Of a DNA stretch of 64,000 nucleotides, positions 1-8,553 are shown piece by piece (position 1 is the first letter of the stretch; each line of letters opens with the position of its first letter). The position numbers and the translations under genes were made by a program. Origin of the DNA: Sinorhizobium meliloti 4H41 (GTDB taxonomy: Bacteria; Pseudomonadota; Alphaproteobacteria; Rhizobiales; Rhizobiaceae); the NCBI RefSeq assembly GCF_000375585.1, contig NZ_AQWP01000002.1, forward strand, positions 868,001 through 932,000. The letters are read 5' to 3'. Under the pieces are notes generated by a model that made no database searches, was not told where the DNA came from, and saw only the letters and a program-made list of their open reading frames with translations.

Positions 1-601
1 CCAGTTCGTCCGGCACGAGCACGTTCTGCCTTATGTCGCCGGTCGTCTTGGCGAGTTCGACCATCCGATCGAGCATCGCGTCGTCCGCCCACGCGTTCGG
101 CACCTTTTTCAGCCGGTCGACGAGCTCGCGCAGTTCGGTCGCCTTGCCGAGCATGTCCTCGGCCGAGAGCACCCGGAAGCGGACTTCGTTGATGGAAAGC
201 AGATCGTCAATGTCCTCGACGACTGAGACCGAATCCTCGATCTCGCCGTAGAGCGCATCCTTGATGGTGATCGCATTGATCGCGCGGCCATTGGCGTTGA
301 AGAATTCGTGCATCAGCGCCGCGGTGTTTGAGAAGCTCGTGTGCACGACCGGCAGATCCGCCTGCGCCGGCGTCAGGATGATGAAGCGCCGGTTGACCAG
401 GTTCGGATCCAGATAGTCGCGGTCGCCGATTTCCTCGGCGATTTCGGGTGAGAAGCCGGTCATATCGATGCTGAACCGCTGAAGAGCCGTCGGCTTCAGC
501 CCGAAGCCTTTGAGAGCCTTGTTGTAGCGCGAGACGAGATGCGGTTCGGAAATGTCGAGCAGCCGTCCATAGATGAGCTCCGCTTCCAAAAGGCGCTTCA
601 T
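1..601 (-). CDS. DUF6638-like protein, 3' end outside the window
   Basis: This open frame starts at 601 and runs off the left edge, so only about the first 200 residues are visible. A GAGGAG ribosome-binding site lies about 10 bases upstream of the start, just outside the neighbouring repeat. From memory the N-terminus resembles the alphaproteobacterial DUF6638 family: 'GFSPEIAEEIGD', a following 'YLDP' and 'NRRFIILT', and later 'ELAKTTGD'. No catalytic motif is recognisable and the function is unknown. It continues the orientation of the AAA+ ATPase cluster to its right, from which it is separated only by the DUF559/repeat cassette. It was probably the last or near-last gene of that operon before the cassette arrived. 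The family assignment is tentative; the reading frame itself is convincing. Confidence 0.65.
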   Translation of the reverse strand, partial: MKRLLEAELIYGRLLDISEPHLVSRYNKALKGFGLKPTALQRFSIDMTGFSPEIAEEIGDRDYLDPNLVNRRFIILTPAQADLPVVHTSFSNTAALMHEFFNANGRAINAITIKDALYGEIEDSVSVVEDIDDLLSINEVRFRVLSAEDMLGKATELRELVDRLKKVPNAWADDAMLDRMVELAKTTGDIRQNVLVPDEL

Positions 602-624
602 GCGGCGATGCTCCTCAGCATTCT

Positions 625-753
625 GCCCCTCACCCTAGCCCTCTCCCCGCGCGCGGGGAGAGGGGACACCGTCGTGGCCTGCTTCAACCTCCCCGGCCAG
701 AAGCAAGTTGGTCCCCTCTCCCCGCCTGCGGGGAAAGGGTTAGGGTGAGGGGC
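625..753. repeat. RIME-type palindromic intergenic element, copy 1
   Basis: This is a 129-bp element. Its ends are inverted copies of each other: gcccctcaccctagccct at the left and the complementary gggttagggtgaggggc form at the right. It contains two internal GC-rich palindromes built on ctctccccg/cggggagag. The layout (two large palindromes, about 110-130 bp, intergenic) fits the Rhizobium-specific intergenic mosaic element (RIME) class. A second copy lies at 1196-1325. The outer arms are nearly identical in the two copies, while the central ~40 bp differ. Confidence 0.8.
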
Positions 754-782
754 GGACCGAGACGCCGATTTCGACGCCCGAC

Positions 783-1184
783 TCATCTCTTCTCCCCCGG
801 AATGAAGGTCAAATCAGCACTCCTCATTGCTCCCACCATCCGCTTTTCCAGGACCGCCACGATCGTCTCCAGCACCGCCGCGCGGTCATTGAAGACGTCC
901 GTATTCCAGAAGCGGAGCACACTCCAGCCATTCGTGATCATGAACGCGTCGCGCCTCTCATCGCCGCTGCCGATCTGATGCTGACTGCCGTCGACCTCGA
1001 CGACCAGCCGCTCATCACGGCAGGCGAAATCAGCATAGTAACGACCGATGGGGACCTGCCGGACGAACTTGAAGCCGTTTAGTCGTCGGCCTTTCAGTTC
1101 CGACCAAAGGAGCGCTTCTGCTTCATTGTCGCTTTGCCGCAGACCTCTCGCGCGTTCTGTCTGGCGTTCGTTCGCTCCTCTCAT
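783..1184 (-). CDS. DUF559 (Vsr/RecB-like fold) endonuclease-domain protein
   Basis: The 133-residue protein has the DUF559 pattern: an N-terminal 'RQSDNEAEALLWSELKGRR', then 'FKFVRQVPIGRYYADFACRD', then 'LVVEVDGSQH'. The DF and the E-V-D-G-x-Q-H residues are the presumed metal-binding/catalytic set of this PD-(D/E)XK-like fold, which is related to very-short-patch repair nucleases. The biological role of the family is not established. The gene lies between two RIME-type repeats, with about 30 bp on the 3' side and 11 bp on the 5' side, so its promoter and ribosome-binding region must lie in or next to the right-hand repeat. No good Shine-Dalgarno sequence is visible before the ATG. It splits an otherwise continuous gene cluster and looks like part of an inserted cassette. 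Confidence 0.85.
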   Translation of the reverse strand: MRGANERQTERARGLRQSDNEAEALLWSELKGRRLNGFKFVRQVPIGRYYADFACRDERLVVEVDGSQHQIGSGDERRDAFMITNGWSVLRFWNTDVFNDRAAVLETIVAVLEKRMVGAMRSADLTFIPGEKR

Positions 1185-1195
1185 GCTTGCGGGTT

Positions 1196-1325
1196 GCCCC
1201 TCACCCTAGCCCTCTCCCCGCGCGCGGGGAGAGGGGACACCGTTGTGTTCAATCGCACCCGATAACGCGCCCAAGGGATCTCGTCCCCTCTCCCCGCCTG
1301 CGGGGAGAGGGTTAGGGTGAGGGGC
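1196..1325. repeat. RIME-type palindromic intergenic element, copy 2
   Basis: This 130-bp element has the same terminal inverted arms and internal palindromes as the copy at 625-753, in the same orientation. It ends 20 bp before the stop codon of the AAA+ ATPase gene and begins 11 bp upstream of the DUF559 start codon. The central spacer differs from copy 1. The two copies therefore form direct repeats around the nuclease gene. Confidence 0.8.
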
Positions 1326-1345
1326 AAATGCCGCGAACACAACCT

Positions 1346-3262
1346 TCATCCCTGCCACCTGCCCTCGCGCTTCATGGTCTCGATCTCTCGGATCGCCCTC
1401 TCGCGCTGACGCTCCCGGCGGATGATCTCGCCGACTGCCGCATCGTCGGATTTGTCGGTGTAGCGGAACTCGCTATCCGCATAGCGGTTGATTTCCTGCA
1501 GCACCATGTCGATGGTGATCGGGCCTCGCAATTGCTCGATCATCGCCTTCTTCTCGTCGTAGGGCCTATGCATGAACGTGCCGGCGTCCCTGAACCAGTC
1601 GTCGGGCAGTTCGACGTCCATGGCCCTCAGCTTGACGGCATCGGTGATGTTCCTGATGGCGCGCCCGGTGAAGCGGGGCTCCGCCTCCTTGATCATGTGC
1701 AGATAGGCGCCCACATCGGCGAGCGTGGCGATCTTGCCCTTCTCCTTCTGATAACGCTCCCAGACGGCGGCAAGCCCCTCCTCCTGCGGTCGCGCATGCG
1801 CGGCATAGGATTGCGAGACGGCGCGCTTGATCTCCTGACCGGCATAGAGGTCGTGCTCGCCGAGGGGGATCTTGTGGTTCTTGCCGACGAGCAGCGCGAA
1901 GATGTCGATGTAGTCGTCCTCCGTCTGCGGCCCGTCGACCAGCCAGCGCGCACCGGCCCGCTGGCGCAGGGCGTCGTCGACATTCTCGGGATAGTTGGAG
2001 AACATGCCGAAGGTGCAGTTGCCGCGCACCACCGTCGAGGCGCCGGCGAAGCTCTCCATCAGCACCGCCGTCACCTCGTGCTGACCGGCCGAGGCACGGT
2101 CGTCGGAGCGCTTAGCCGCCACCTGGTCGACATCGTCGATCGTGCCGAAGCCGATCGCCCGCGGGTTCACGACGTTGTTGACGAATTCCTTGCAGTTCTG
2201 CCCCGATTTGCCCTGATAGGAGGAAATCTGGTCGACGCCGAAATTCTCGTAATGGAAGGGATAACCGGCGATGCCGCAATATTCGTGCAGCATGCCGGCG
2301 AGCATCTGGATCAGGATCGTCTTGCCGGTACCCGGCATGCCGTCGCCGATGAAGGTGAAGAGAAAGCCGCCGAGTTCGACGAAAGGGTTCATCTGCCGGT
2401 CGAAGTCGTAGGCCATCAGCATCTTGGCGAGCTTCAGCGCCTGGTACTTGGCGATGTGATTGCCGATGATCTCCTCGGGCTTCTTGAAGGTCATCACCAG
2501 CGGCTTGCGCTTCTGCCCGGGCGCGACGTCGAAACCGTTGAGCGTAAAATCGTCCTGGTCGAGCCGGATATGCACGCTCTCGAAATTCTGCAGACCGGTG
2601 AAACGCGCCTTGCGCGCAATCAGACCCTCGATCGCGATGCGGGAAAAGGCCCGGGCTCGTGCGGCCAGAGCGAGCTCGTCCGGCGCACCGGCGATGCTGC
2701 GGTCGAGACCGGCGACCATGGTTTTCAGCGCATCCTGCGGCGTGTCGAAAAGGAAATCCGGCTCCGCGGCATCGTCCACCGGCTCGCCCTCTTCCTGCAG
2801 CGTCGCGCCGAGATAGGCGGCAAGCGTGAAGGCGGCGATATAGGCCGAAGCGGAGAGCAGCGCCTTGAAATGAGCCGCATCCTCGCCGGTAAGCGGCGCG
2901 GTGGCGTTACGCGCCTGCAATTGTTCAAGGTTCGTCTGCCGCGCGAAGACATCGGCAACCGCCAGCGCCACCTGGATGCCGCGACGGGTGCGATAGAGCA
3001 CCGAATGCTGCGCCGGCGACAGGAGCGGGTCGGCGCTGCGAACCGCCTGGATGGTGCGTGCGAGTTCGACCTCGCGGCTGCGGCGCTGACCGCCGGTCGA
3101 GACCGTCGAGACGAAACGGCGCCCCGTCCCTGCCAGCGGCGTGGCGGCCGCGCCATCGTCCCGCTCGACAATGGCAAGCTTGGTGACCAGGCTCTGCGCC
3201 ACCGCCTGATGTCCGGCGATATCGTCCTCATGCAGTGTCGTCAGCCCTGTGTTCAATGCCAT
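1346..3262 (-). CDS. AAA+ family ATPase of unknown role
   Basis: A 638-residue cytoplasmic protein. The first ~270 residues are alpha-helical and unassigned. They are followed by an AAA+ module: Walker A 'GDGMPGTGKT', a Walker B-like acidic stretch in 'GFGTIDDVDQVA', and an arginine-rich sensor/finger segment around 'SNYPENVDDALRQRAG'. A helical C-terminal part ends in charged residues. The acidic 'IDDVD' replaces the more usual DE pair. The start codon lies 3 bp after the stop of the upstream gene, so translation is probably coupled. The ATP-binding fold is clear, but the substrate or remodelled partner is unknown. Its neighbours (a coiled-coil protein, an unknown 382-residue protein and a DUF6638-like protein) suggest a multi-protein machine. 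Confidence 0.88.
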   Translation of the reverse strand: MALNTGLTTLHEDDIAGHQAVAQSLVTKLAIVERDDGAAATPLAGTGRRFVSTVSTGGQRRSREVELARTIQAVRSADPLLSPAQHSVLYRTRRGIQVALAVADVFARQTNLEQLQARNATAPLTGEDAAHFKALLSASAYIAAFTLAAYLGATLQEEGEPVDDAAEPDFLFDTPQDALKTMVAGLDRSIAGAPDELALAARARAFSRIAIEGLIARKARFTGLQNFESVHIRLDQDDFTLNGFDVAPGQKRKPLVMTFKKPEEIIGNHIAKYQALKLAKMLMAYDFDRQMNPFVELGGFLFTFIGDGMPGTGKTILIQMLAGMLHEYCGIAGYPFHYENFGVDQISSYQGKSGQNCKEFVNNVVNPRAIGFGTIDDVDQVAAKRSDDRASAGQHEVTAVLMESFAGASTVVRGNCTFGMFSNYPENVDDALRQRAGARWLVDGPQTEDDYIDIFALLVGKNHKIPLGEHDLYAGQEIKRAVSQSYAAHARPQEEGLAAVWERYQKEKGKIATLADVGAYLHMIKEAEPRFTGRAIRNITDAVKLRAMDVELPDDWFRDAGTFMHRPYDEKKAMIEQLRGPITIDMVLQEINRYADSEFRYTDKSDDAAVGEIIRRERQRERAIREIETMKREGRWQG

Positions 3263-3265
3263 GGC

Positions 3266-4414
3266 TCAGACCTCGCTCACCACCTGGTTGCCGGATATGA
3301 CATGCACCTTGTAATCGCCGAAGACCTGGGCAGCCTCACCGGAGGCATAGAGCGCCTGGTACGCGTCGTGCGGCACCAGTGCATGCTTCTCATACGCGCT
3401 TACCCCCATGCGCGCCGCCTCCAGATCGGCGGTCTCGATGTGAAACTCCTCCTGCGCCTGGGTGGAGGACCAGAAGCCACGCGTTGCCGGCCGCTCCGCC
3501 TTCGAGAAGACCTCCTGCACCGTCCAGGTGAGCAGCCACGCATTCTCGGTCTTGCGCACCCTGGAGAGAATGTCGTTGACCCTCGCATTGTTCTCGGTGA
3601 TGCCCGCCGAATAGAAGGGGCCGAGCACGATCCGGCGAAGCTGTTTCGGATGCAGTTCGGGGAAGTCCCTGTCGAGATTTGTGGCGATCGTCGCCGGCGT
3701 CAGCGAATAGGCGCTGTTCTTGGAGGCGAAATCGTCGAAACGGCTTGCGAGCTCCGGATTGAGCAGGCCACCCACGGGGAGCGGAATCTCGACTCCCGGA
3801 TTGAGCTTGCCATCCTCGGTCACCAGCATCTCGACGATATTCTCCGAGGAATCCTCGATCGTCGCCATATAGATCATCGGCAGCGTCTGACTGCCGTCGA
3901 AGGCGCCCCAGGAAACGACGTAATAGGGCCGCATCGTCTTCGGATTGACCGCGACCCGGATCGTCTCCGGCAGGATGAACGGCGAAAAGATATCCCCCTT
4001 GCCGATCTGCTCCAGATAGAGCCTTTCGGCCATGCGAACCTGAAGGGCCTCGGGGAACGCCCTCTGCCTCAGGATGAAATCGACCATTTCCTCGCGCAGC
4101 GCATCGGCGGAAGGAATGCTCGCAAGCCGCTTCTCCGCATTCTGCCGGTCGTTTTCGAGTTCCAGCACGTTCTGGAAAACCGGAAAGCCGCTTTCGGCGC
4201 GCGAGATGCGAAACTGTTCGACGAAACCGATCCGGTTTTCCCAGCAGGCGATCGAGGCTTTCAGCCGGGCAAGATAGGGACCGATGACTTCGCCGACGAC
4301 GCTGTCGCGGTAAAGCGGCGAATTGCGGTCTCCGAGGAAGAGCTCGAGCCCTGCGAGCGCCGCCCGGACGGAGCCGAAATATTGCCTGACGGCCGAAGGA
4401 ATGGCGGTATTCAT
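3266..4414 (-). CDS. conserved hypothetical protein in AAA+ cluster
   Basis: A 382-residue soluble protein with no signal peptide or obvious membrane segment. I do not recognise a named domain. It is mixed alpha/beta with a helical N-terminal third, including a segment around 'NVLELENDRQNAEKRLASI' likely to form a coiled coil. It ends 3 bp before the AAA+ ATPase gene and follows the coiled-coil gene by 61 bp, so all three are probably one transcript. Its size and position make it a candidate adaptor or substrate-recognition partner for the ATPase; that is inference from context only. Confidence 0.75.
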   Translation of the reverse strand: MNTAIPSAVRQYFGSVRAALAGLELFLGDRNSPLYRDSVVGEVIGPYLARLKASIACWENRIGFVEQFRISRAESGFPVFQNVLELENDRQNAEKRLASIPSADALREEMVDFILRQRAFPEALQVRMAERLYLEQIGKGDIFSPFILPETIRVAVNPKTMRPYYVVSWGAFDGSQTLPMIYMATIEDSSENIVEMLVTEDGKLNPGVEIPLPVGGLLNPELASRFDDFASKNSAYSLTPATIATNLDRDFPELHPKQLRRIVLGPFYSAGITENNARVNDILSRVRKTENAWLLTWTVQEVFSKAERPATRGFWSSTQAQEEFHIETADLEAARMGVSAYEKHALVPHDAYQALYASGEAAQVFGDYKVHVISGNQVVSEV

Positions 4415-4475
4415 GGCAGCTCTCCCGGCAAATGCCGAAAGGCGGTCGCAGATCGGATCATTGCCGCCTTGCCGA

Positions 4476-5564
4476 TCACTGCTTCACATAATTTGCTGCA
4501 TTATGCTTGTCCATCACCGTCTGGAAGCGGCGCGCGAAGGCGTCGTCGGCGAGTTTCTTGCGCCGCTGGATATCCTGCGTCGCAAGCATGTTCTTTTCAT
4601 GCATCTCGAGCAAATCGCCGATGTGGCGCTGTGCGGCCGCGCCGATCCCGGCCATGGTCTCCTCGGCGGCCGTGTCCACCTGACTGCCGAGCGTGTTGAT
4701 CTTGTGCGCCACGTCCTGCTGCGCAGCCGTCTTCAACGAATCTTCCAGTGCCTTGTAGAGAACGATGCGCTGTTCCGTGTCGATGGTAAGCTTGTTGATC
4801 AGCGTGTTCTGGGCGGCGATCTGGTTGTTCAAAGAATCGACGAAGGTCTGGAACATGGCCGTGTAGCGCTCGAGCGTCTGGCTCTCGGCCAGAAGCTCCT
4901 GTTCCTTCGCCTGCTTTTCATTGTATTCGGTCGCAAGCTGCGAGCGCTCGCCTTCGAGGTCGGTTCGGGTCTTCTGGTCTGTCGAGGCGGCGATCCTGTT
5001 CTCGATATCGAGCAGCAGCGGGTTGAGCTCTTCGATCCGCTTCTGAGTCTGTTCCAGCGCAGCCATCGTGCCCTTGCGGCGCTCGATCACCTGGATGAGG
5101 CTCTGCTCGGAGGTCTTGTAGCGCTGGTCGAGAATCGCCTTCTGGTCCTTGAGGATGCCGACGATGGTATCCGATTTCGACAGCAGTTCCTGCAGGTTGC
5201 CGGCAAGCGACATGTTGCGCACGCGATCGGTCCGCAGCCTCTGCATCTTCTGCTTCGAGAAGATTCCGATGAATTTCTCGTAGCCGGTGTAGCTCTTCAT
5301 GCTTTCGAACTCGGCACCGAAGACGTTGGTGGCATCCTCCAGTCCGATGATCAGATCGGCGATGTTGGCTTCCATCACCTTCTGCTGGTTGACGACGTCC
5401 TGAATGCGGGCGTTCTCGATATCGAAATTGACGTCGCCGAGCTTGGTGTCCGCCTTGGCGAATTGCTCGAGAACGACGCCGGACTGCTCGAGCTTGCCGC
5501 GCATCTCCTTGACGACGGTTCTGGTCTTCTCGATCTCGGAGTCAAAATTCTGAAGCGTCGCCAT
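4476..5564 (-). CDS. long coiled-coil protein, first gene of the AAA+ cluster
   Basis: A 362-residue, almost entirely alpha-helical, charged protein without a membrane segment or signal peptide. Heptad-like stretches run through most of its length, for example around 'TQKRIEELNPLLLDIENRI' and 'EYNEKQAKEQELLAESQTL'. A GGGGAGAAGG ribosome-binding site precedes the ATG. It is the promoter-proximal gene of the minus-strand cluster that continues into the unknown protein and the AAA+ ATPase. Its general look (about 360 residues, all helical) recalls TelA-type toxic-anion resistance proteins, but I see no specific motif to support that. The function is unknown; a structural or scaffold role is inferred. 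Confidence 0.75.
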   Translation of the reverse strand: MATLQNFDSEIEKTRTVVKEMRGKLEQSGVVLEQFAKADTKLGDVNFDIENARIQDVVNQQKVMEANIADLIIGLEDATNVFGAEFESMKSYTGYEKFIGIFSKQKMQRLRTDRVRNMSLAGNLQELLSKSDTIVGILKDQKAILDQRYKTSEQSLIQVIERRKGTMAALEQTQKRIEELNPLLLDIENRIAASTDQKTRTDLEGERSQLATEYNEKQAKEQELLAESQTLERYTAMFQTFVDSLNNQIAAQNTLINKLTIDTEQRIVLYKALEDSLKTAAQQDVAHKINTLGSQVDTAAEETMAGIGAAAQRHIGDLLEMHEKNMLATQDIQRRKKLADDAFARRFQTVMDKHNAANYVKQ

Positions 5565-5721
5565 TGCCTTCTCCCCTAAGCCAGCCAGCAGTGCGAGCGG
5601 ACTATTTCAGCCCTTGATTGCACTTATATAAAGGATGTTTAGCACGGATCGACAAGGGCGGTGGCCGCTTTTTCAAGCGCACGACAGTAGGCCGGTGCAT
5701 CGCCGCCGGCCGGCTTGCGCG

Positions 5722-6309
5722 TCACCCTTCGTGCATCCGGTCTTCCCAATGGCGACGACAATAGGAGACGTATTTCTCATTGCCGCCGACATCCACCTGA
5801 GCGCCCTCCCGCATGACCTTGCCGCGGCCGTCGAGGCGAACGACCATCGTTGCCTTGCGCCCGCAATGGCAGATGGTCCTGACTTCGCGCAGCTCATCCG
5901 CGATAGCGAGCAGAGCCATGGAGCCGGGGAAAAGCTTGCCCTGGAAGTCCGTCCTCAGGCCATAGGCCATGACCGGGATGCCGAGGCGATCCGCCACACG
6001 CGCCAACTGCCAGACCTGATCTTCACCGAGGAACTGCGCCTCGTCCACGAAGACGCAGGCGATTTCACCGGAGCCGTCGCCGTTCAGGCGCTCGATCAGC
6101 GCATGGAGATCGTCCTCGCTACGGAAGGGGATCGCCTCCGATTCCAGCCCGATGCGAGACGCGATGCGACCCTGGCCGGCGCGGTCGTCGAAAGCTGCGA
6201 TCAGCATCACGACGCGCATGCCGCGCTCCTGATAGTTGTAGGCGGCCTGCAGGAGCAGCGTGCTCTTGCCCGCATTCATCGTCGCATAGCTGAAATAAAG
6301 TTTGGACAT
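5722..6309 (-). CDS. tdk: thymidine kinase, type II
   Basis: Phosphorylates thymidine (and deoxyuridine) to the monophosphate with ATP in the nucleotide salvage pathway. The 195-residue length is typical of the type II (human TK1-like) family. Walker A 'ATMNAGKST' lies at residues 8-16, the Walker B-like 'VFVDEAQFL' contains the catalytic glutamate region, and 'AYGLRTDFQGKLFPGS' and a C-terminal zinc site ('CHCG' and 'YCRRH') are present. The start is set at MSKLYFSYATMNAGKST; the upstream extension in the same frame lacks family similarity. The gene is divergent from choX. Confidence 0.95.
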   Translation of the reverse strand: MSKLYFSYATMNAGKSTLLLQAAYNYQERGMRVVMLIAAFDDRAGQGRIASRIGLESEAIPFRSEDDLHALIERLNGDGSGEIACVFVDEAQFLGEDQVWQLARVADRLGIPVMAYGLRTDFQGKLFPGSMALLAIADELREVRTICHCGRKATMVVRLDGRGKVMREGAQVDVGGNEKYVSYCRRHWEDRMHEG

Positions 6310-6594
6310 GGTCCCATCTCCGGACATCGTGCCCGCTACATGACGGGGCACGCGTCCGATGACCAGAGCATCCCGCAGCGACTCACAGATTTCCGAGAGG
6401 GCGCACATGCGATGGCCCGCAAGTACTGCTCGCACCGGGGGGCGGTATTTCGCGGGCATTGCGACATCAGGCGTCGCTTTATGCATCCCGTTAATGTACT
6501 GAGGCAATACACTTCTTTAAACGCTGGGGCGCTTGAATTCGCGCTTCATTGGTGTTTGGCTAAAAAAAGAACACAAGGCAGGGGAACGACGACG

Positions 6595-7551
6595 ATGATA
6601 AGGACGCTTTCTCTCAAATTCACGCTGGCGGGGGCCGTTTGCATGGCAACCCTGACCGCCGGAAGCGCTTTTGCAGCCGAACCGGAAAGCTGCGGCACGG
6701 TCCGCTTCTCCGACGTCGGCTGGACCGATATCACAGCGACGACGGCGACCGCGACGACCATCCTCGAGGCGCTCGGCTACGAAACGGACGTGAAGGTTCT
6801 GTCGGTGCCGGTTACCTACACATCGCTGAAGAACAAGGACATCGACGTCTTCCTCGGCAATTGGATGCCGACCATGGAAGCGGATATCGCCCCCTACCGC
6901 GAGGATAAATCCGTCGAGACGGTGCGCGAAAACCTCGCAGGCGCGAAATACACGCTTGCGACCAATGCCAAGGGCGTGGAACTGGGCATCAAGGACTTCA
7001 AGGATATCGCGGCCCACAAGGACGAACTCGACGGCAAGATCTACGGTATCGAACCGGGCAATGACGGCAACCGCCTGATCATCGACATGGTCGAAAAGGG
7101 CACCTTCGATCTCAAGGGCTTCGAAGTGGTCGAATCCTCCGAGCAGGGGATGCTGGCGCAGGTCGCCCGCGCCGAGAAGTCCGGCGACCCGATCGTCTTC
7201 CTCGGATGGGAACCGCATCCGATGAACGCCAATTTCAAGCTCACCTATCTTTCCGGTGGCGATGACGTATTCGGCCCGAATTACGGCGGCGCGACGGTGC
7301 ACACCAATGTGCGCGCCGGATACACGACCGAATGCCCGAATGTCGGCAAGCTTCTCCAGAACCTTTCGTTCTCCCTCCAGATGGAGAACGAGATCATGGG
7401 CAAGATCCTCAACGACGGCGAAGACCCGGAGAAAGCTGCGGCCGCGTGGTTGAAGGACAATCCGCAGAGCATCGAACCCTGGCTTGCGGGGGTCACGACC
7501 AAGGATGGCGGCGACGGACTGGCCGCGGTCAAGGCCGCCCTCGGCCTCTGA
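6595..7551 (+). CDS. choX: choline ABC transporter, periplasmic binding protein ChoX
   Basis: High-affinity choline (and acetylcholine) binding protein that delivers substrate to ChoWV in the inner membrane. The 318-residue precursor has a cleavable signal peptide ending near 'AGSAFA-AEP' (residue 28). All ligand residues known from S. meliloti ChoX are at the same precursor numbers: Trp43, Trp90, Tyr119 and Trp205 forming the aromatic box, plus Asp45 and Asn156. Start: ATG at 6595 preceded by AGGGGA. It is the first gene of choXWV. A strong hairpin lies between it and choW, so more binding protein than permease is expected. Choline taken up can feed glycine betaine synthesis. Confidence 0.97.
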   Translation: MIRTLSLKFTLAGAVCMATLTAGSAFAAEPESCGTVRFSDVGWTDITATTATATTILEALGYETDVKVLSVPVTYTSLKNKDIDVFLGNWMPTMEADIAPYREDKSVETVRENLAGAKYTLATNAKGVELGIKDFKDIAAHKDELDGKIYGIEPGNDGNRLIIDMVEKGTFDLKGFEVVESSEQGMLAQVARAEKSGDPIVFLGWEPHPMNANFKLTYLSGGDDVFGPNYGGATVHTNVRAGYTTECPNVGKLLQNLSFSLQMENEIMGKILNDGEDPEKAAAAWLKDNPQSIEPWLAGVTTKDGGDGLAAVKAALGL

Positions 7552-7631
7552 CCGGCGGCAGATCACGCGTGGCATTTTGAATTGCTGCATGTTCCGTGCT
7601 CAAATCGGCTCCGATATGGGAAATGCAGTGA

Positions 7632-7656
7632 GGCGGGGAAACACCCCGCCTTTTTT
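7632..7656 (+). terminator. intercistronic terminator/attenuator between choX and choW
   Basis: A perfect 8-bp GC stem (GGCGGGG/CCCCGCC core) with a 3-4 base AAC/AA loop is followed directly by six T residues. It lies about 80 bp after the choX stop and 52 bp before the choW start, and fits an intrinsic terminator with partial read-through. Confidence 0.8.
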
Positions 7657-7707
7657 CCACCGGTCTTTTGACCTGAGTGTTGACCCTGGCAAGAGGGACC
7701 CTGTTTC

Positions 7708-8553
7708 GTGGAATTCCTGACTGAAAACCCCATCCCGATCGGCGCCTGGGCGAAGTCTTTCGTCGACTGGCTGACGACGAATTTCGACCTGTTCTTCGAC
7801 CAGCTCGCCAACGTGCTTTCGGCGATCATTTCGGTCCTGCTCTACATCCTCCAGACGCCGCACCCGCTTATCATCATCGCCGTCGTGACGGCGCTCGCAT
7901 GGTGGTTCCGCCGCTCCCTCGGCATTGCCGCCTTCACCTGTCTCGGGCTGCTCCTGATCGTCAATCAGGGCTATTGGCAGGAGACCACGGAAACGCTGGC
8001 GCTGGTCCTTGCGGCAACCTTCGTCAGCATGGCCGTCGGCGTGCCCCTCGGCATAGCTGCGGCGCGCCGTGCCTGGATCTACTCGATCATGCGGCCGATC
8101 CTGGACCTGATGCAGACGATCCCCACCTTCGTCTACCTCATTCCGGCGCTGATCCTTTTCGGACTCGGAATGGTGCCGGGGCTGATCGCCACCGTCATTT
8201 TCGCCATTCCCGCGCCGATCCGACTGACGCGGCTCGGCATCATCTCGACGCCGCCGGCGCTGGTCGAGGCCGCCGAATCCTTCGGCGCGACGCCCTGGCA
8301 GGTGCTGCGCAAGGTCGAACTGCCCTTCGCCATGCCGCAGATCATGGCAGGCCTGACCCAGACCATCATGCTGTCGCTCTCGATGGTGGTGATCGCAGCG
8401 CTCGTCGGTGCCGACGGTCTCGGCGTGCCCGTCCTCAGAGCGCTGAACACGGTGAACATCGCAAGAGGATTCGAGTCCGGTCTTTGTATCGTCATTCTCG
8501 CGATCGTTCTCGACCGTCTTTTCCGCTCGTCCGATGAAGGAGAAGGCGCATGA
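7708..8553 (+). CDS. choW: choline ABC transporter, permease ChoW
   Basis: Integral membrane permease (281 residues) of the proline/glycine betaine/choline class. It has about six hydrophobic helices and the binding-protein-dependent permease loop 'EAAESFGATPWQVLRKVELP' that docks on the ATPase. The start is GTG at 7708, with AAGAGGGA at 7691-7698 as ribosome-binding site. The last codon overlaps choV by the tetranucleotide ATGA, indicating translational coupling. It works with ChoX and ChoV in choline uptake. Confidence 0.94.
   Translation: MEFLTENPIPIGAWAKSFVDWLTTNFDLFFDQLANVLSAIISVLLYILQTPHPLIIIAVVTALAWWFRRSLGIAAFTCLGLLLIVNQGYWQETTETLALVLAATFVSMAVGVPLGIAAARRAWIYSIMRPILDLMQTIPTFVYLIPALILFGLGMVPGLIATVIFAIPAPIRLTRLGIISTPPALVEAAESFGATPWQVLRKVELPFAMPQIMAGLTQTIMLSLSMVVIAALVGADGLGVPVLRALNTVNIARGFESGLCIVILAIVLDRLFRSSDEGEGA

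Noticed and set aside
625-1325. possible CRISPR array because of repeated palindromic units
   Set aside because: There are only two ~130-bp units with a gene between them; no short regular repeat-spacer pattern exists.
1328-4699. 1123-codon open frame on the plus strand
   Set aside because: It is antisense to the AAA+ ATPase and the 382-residue protein genes; its translation is Arg/Leu/Asp/His-rich with no domain pattern, typical of a mirror frame in GC-rich DNA.
4476-5564. TelA tellurite-resistance protein
   Set aside because: Similar size and helicity only; no conserved TelA segment could be recognised.
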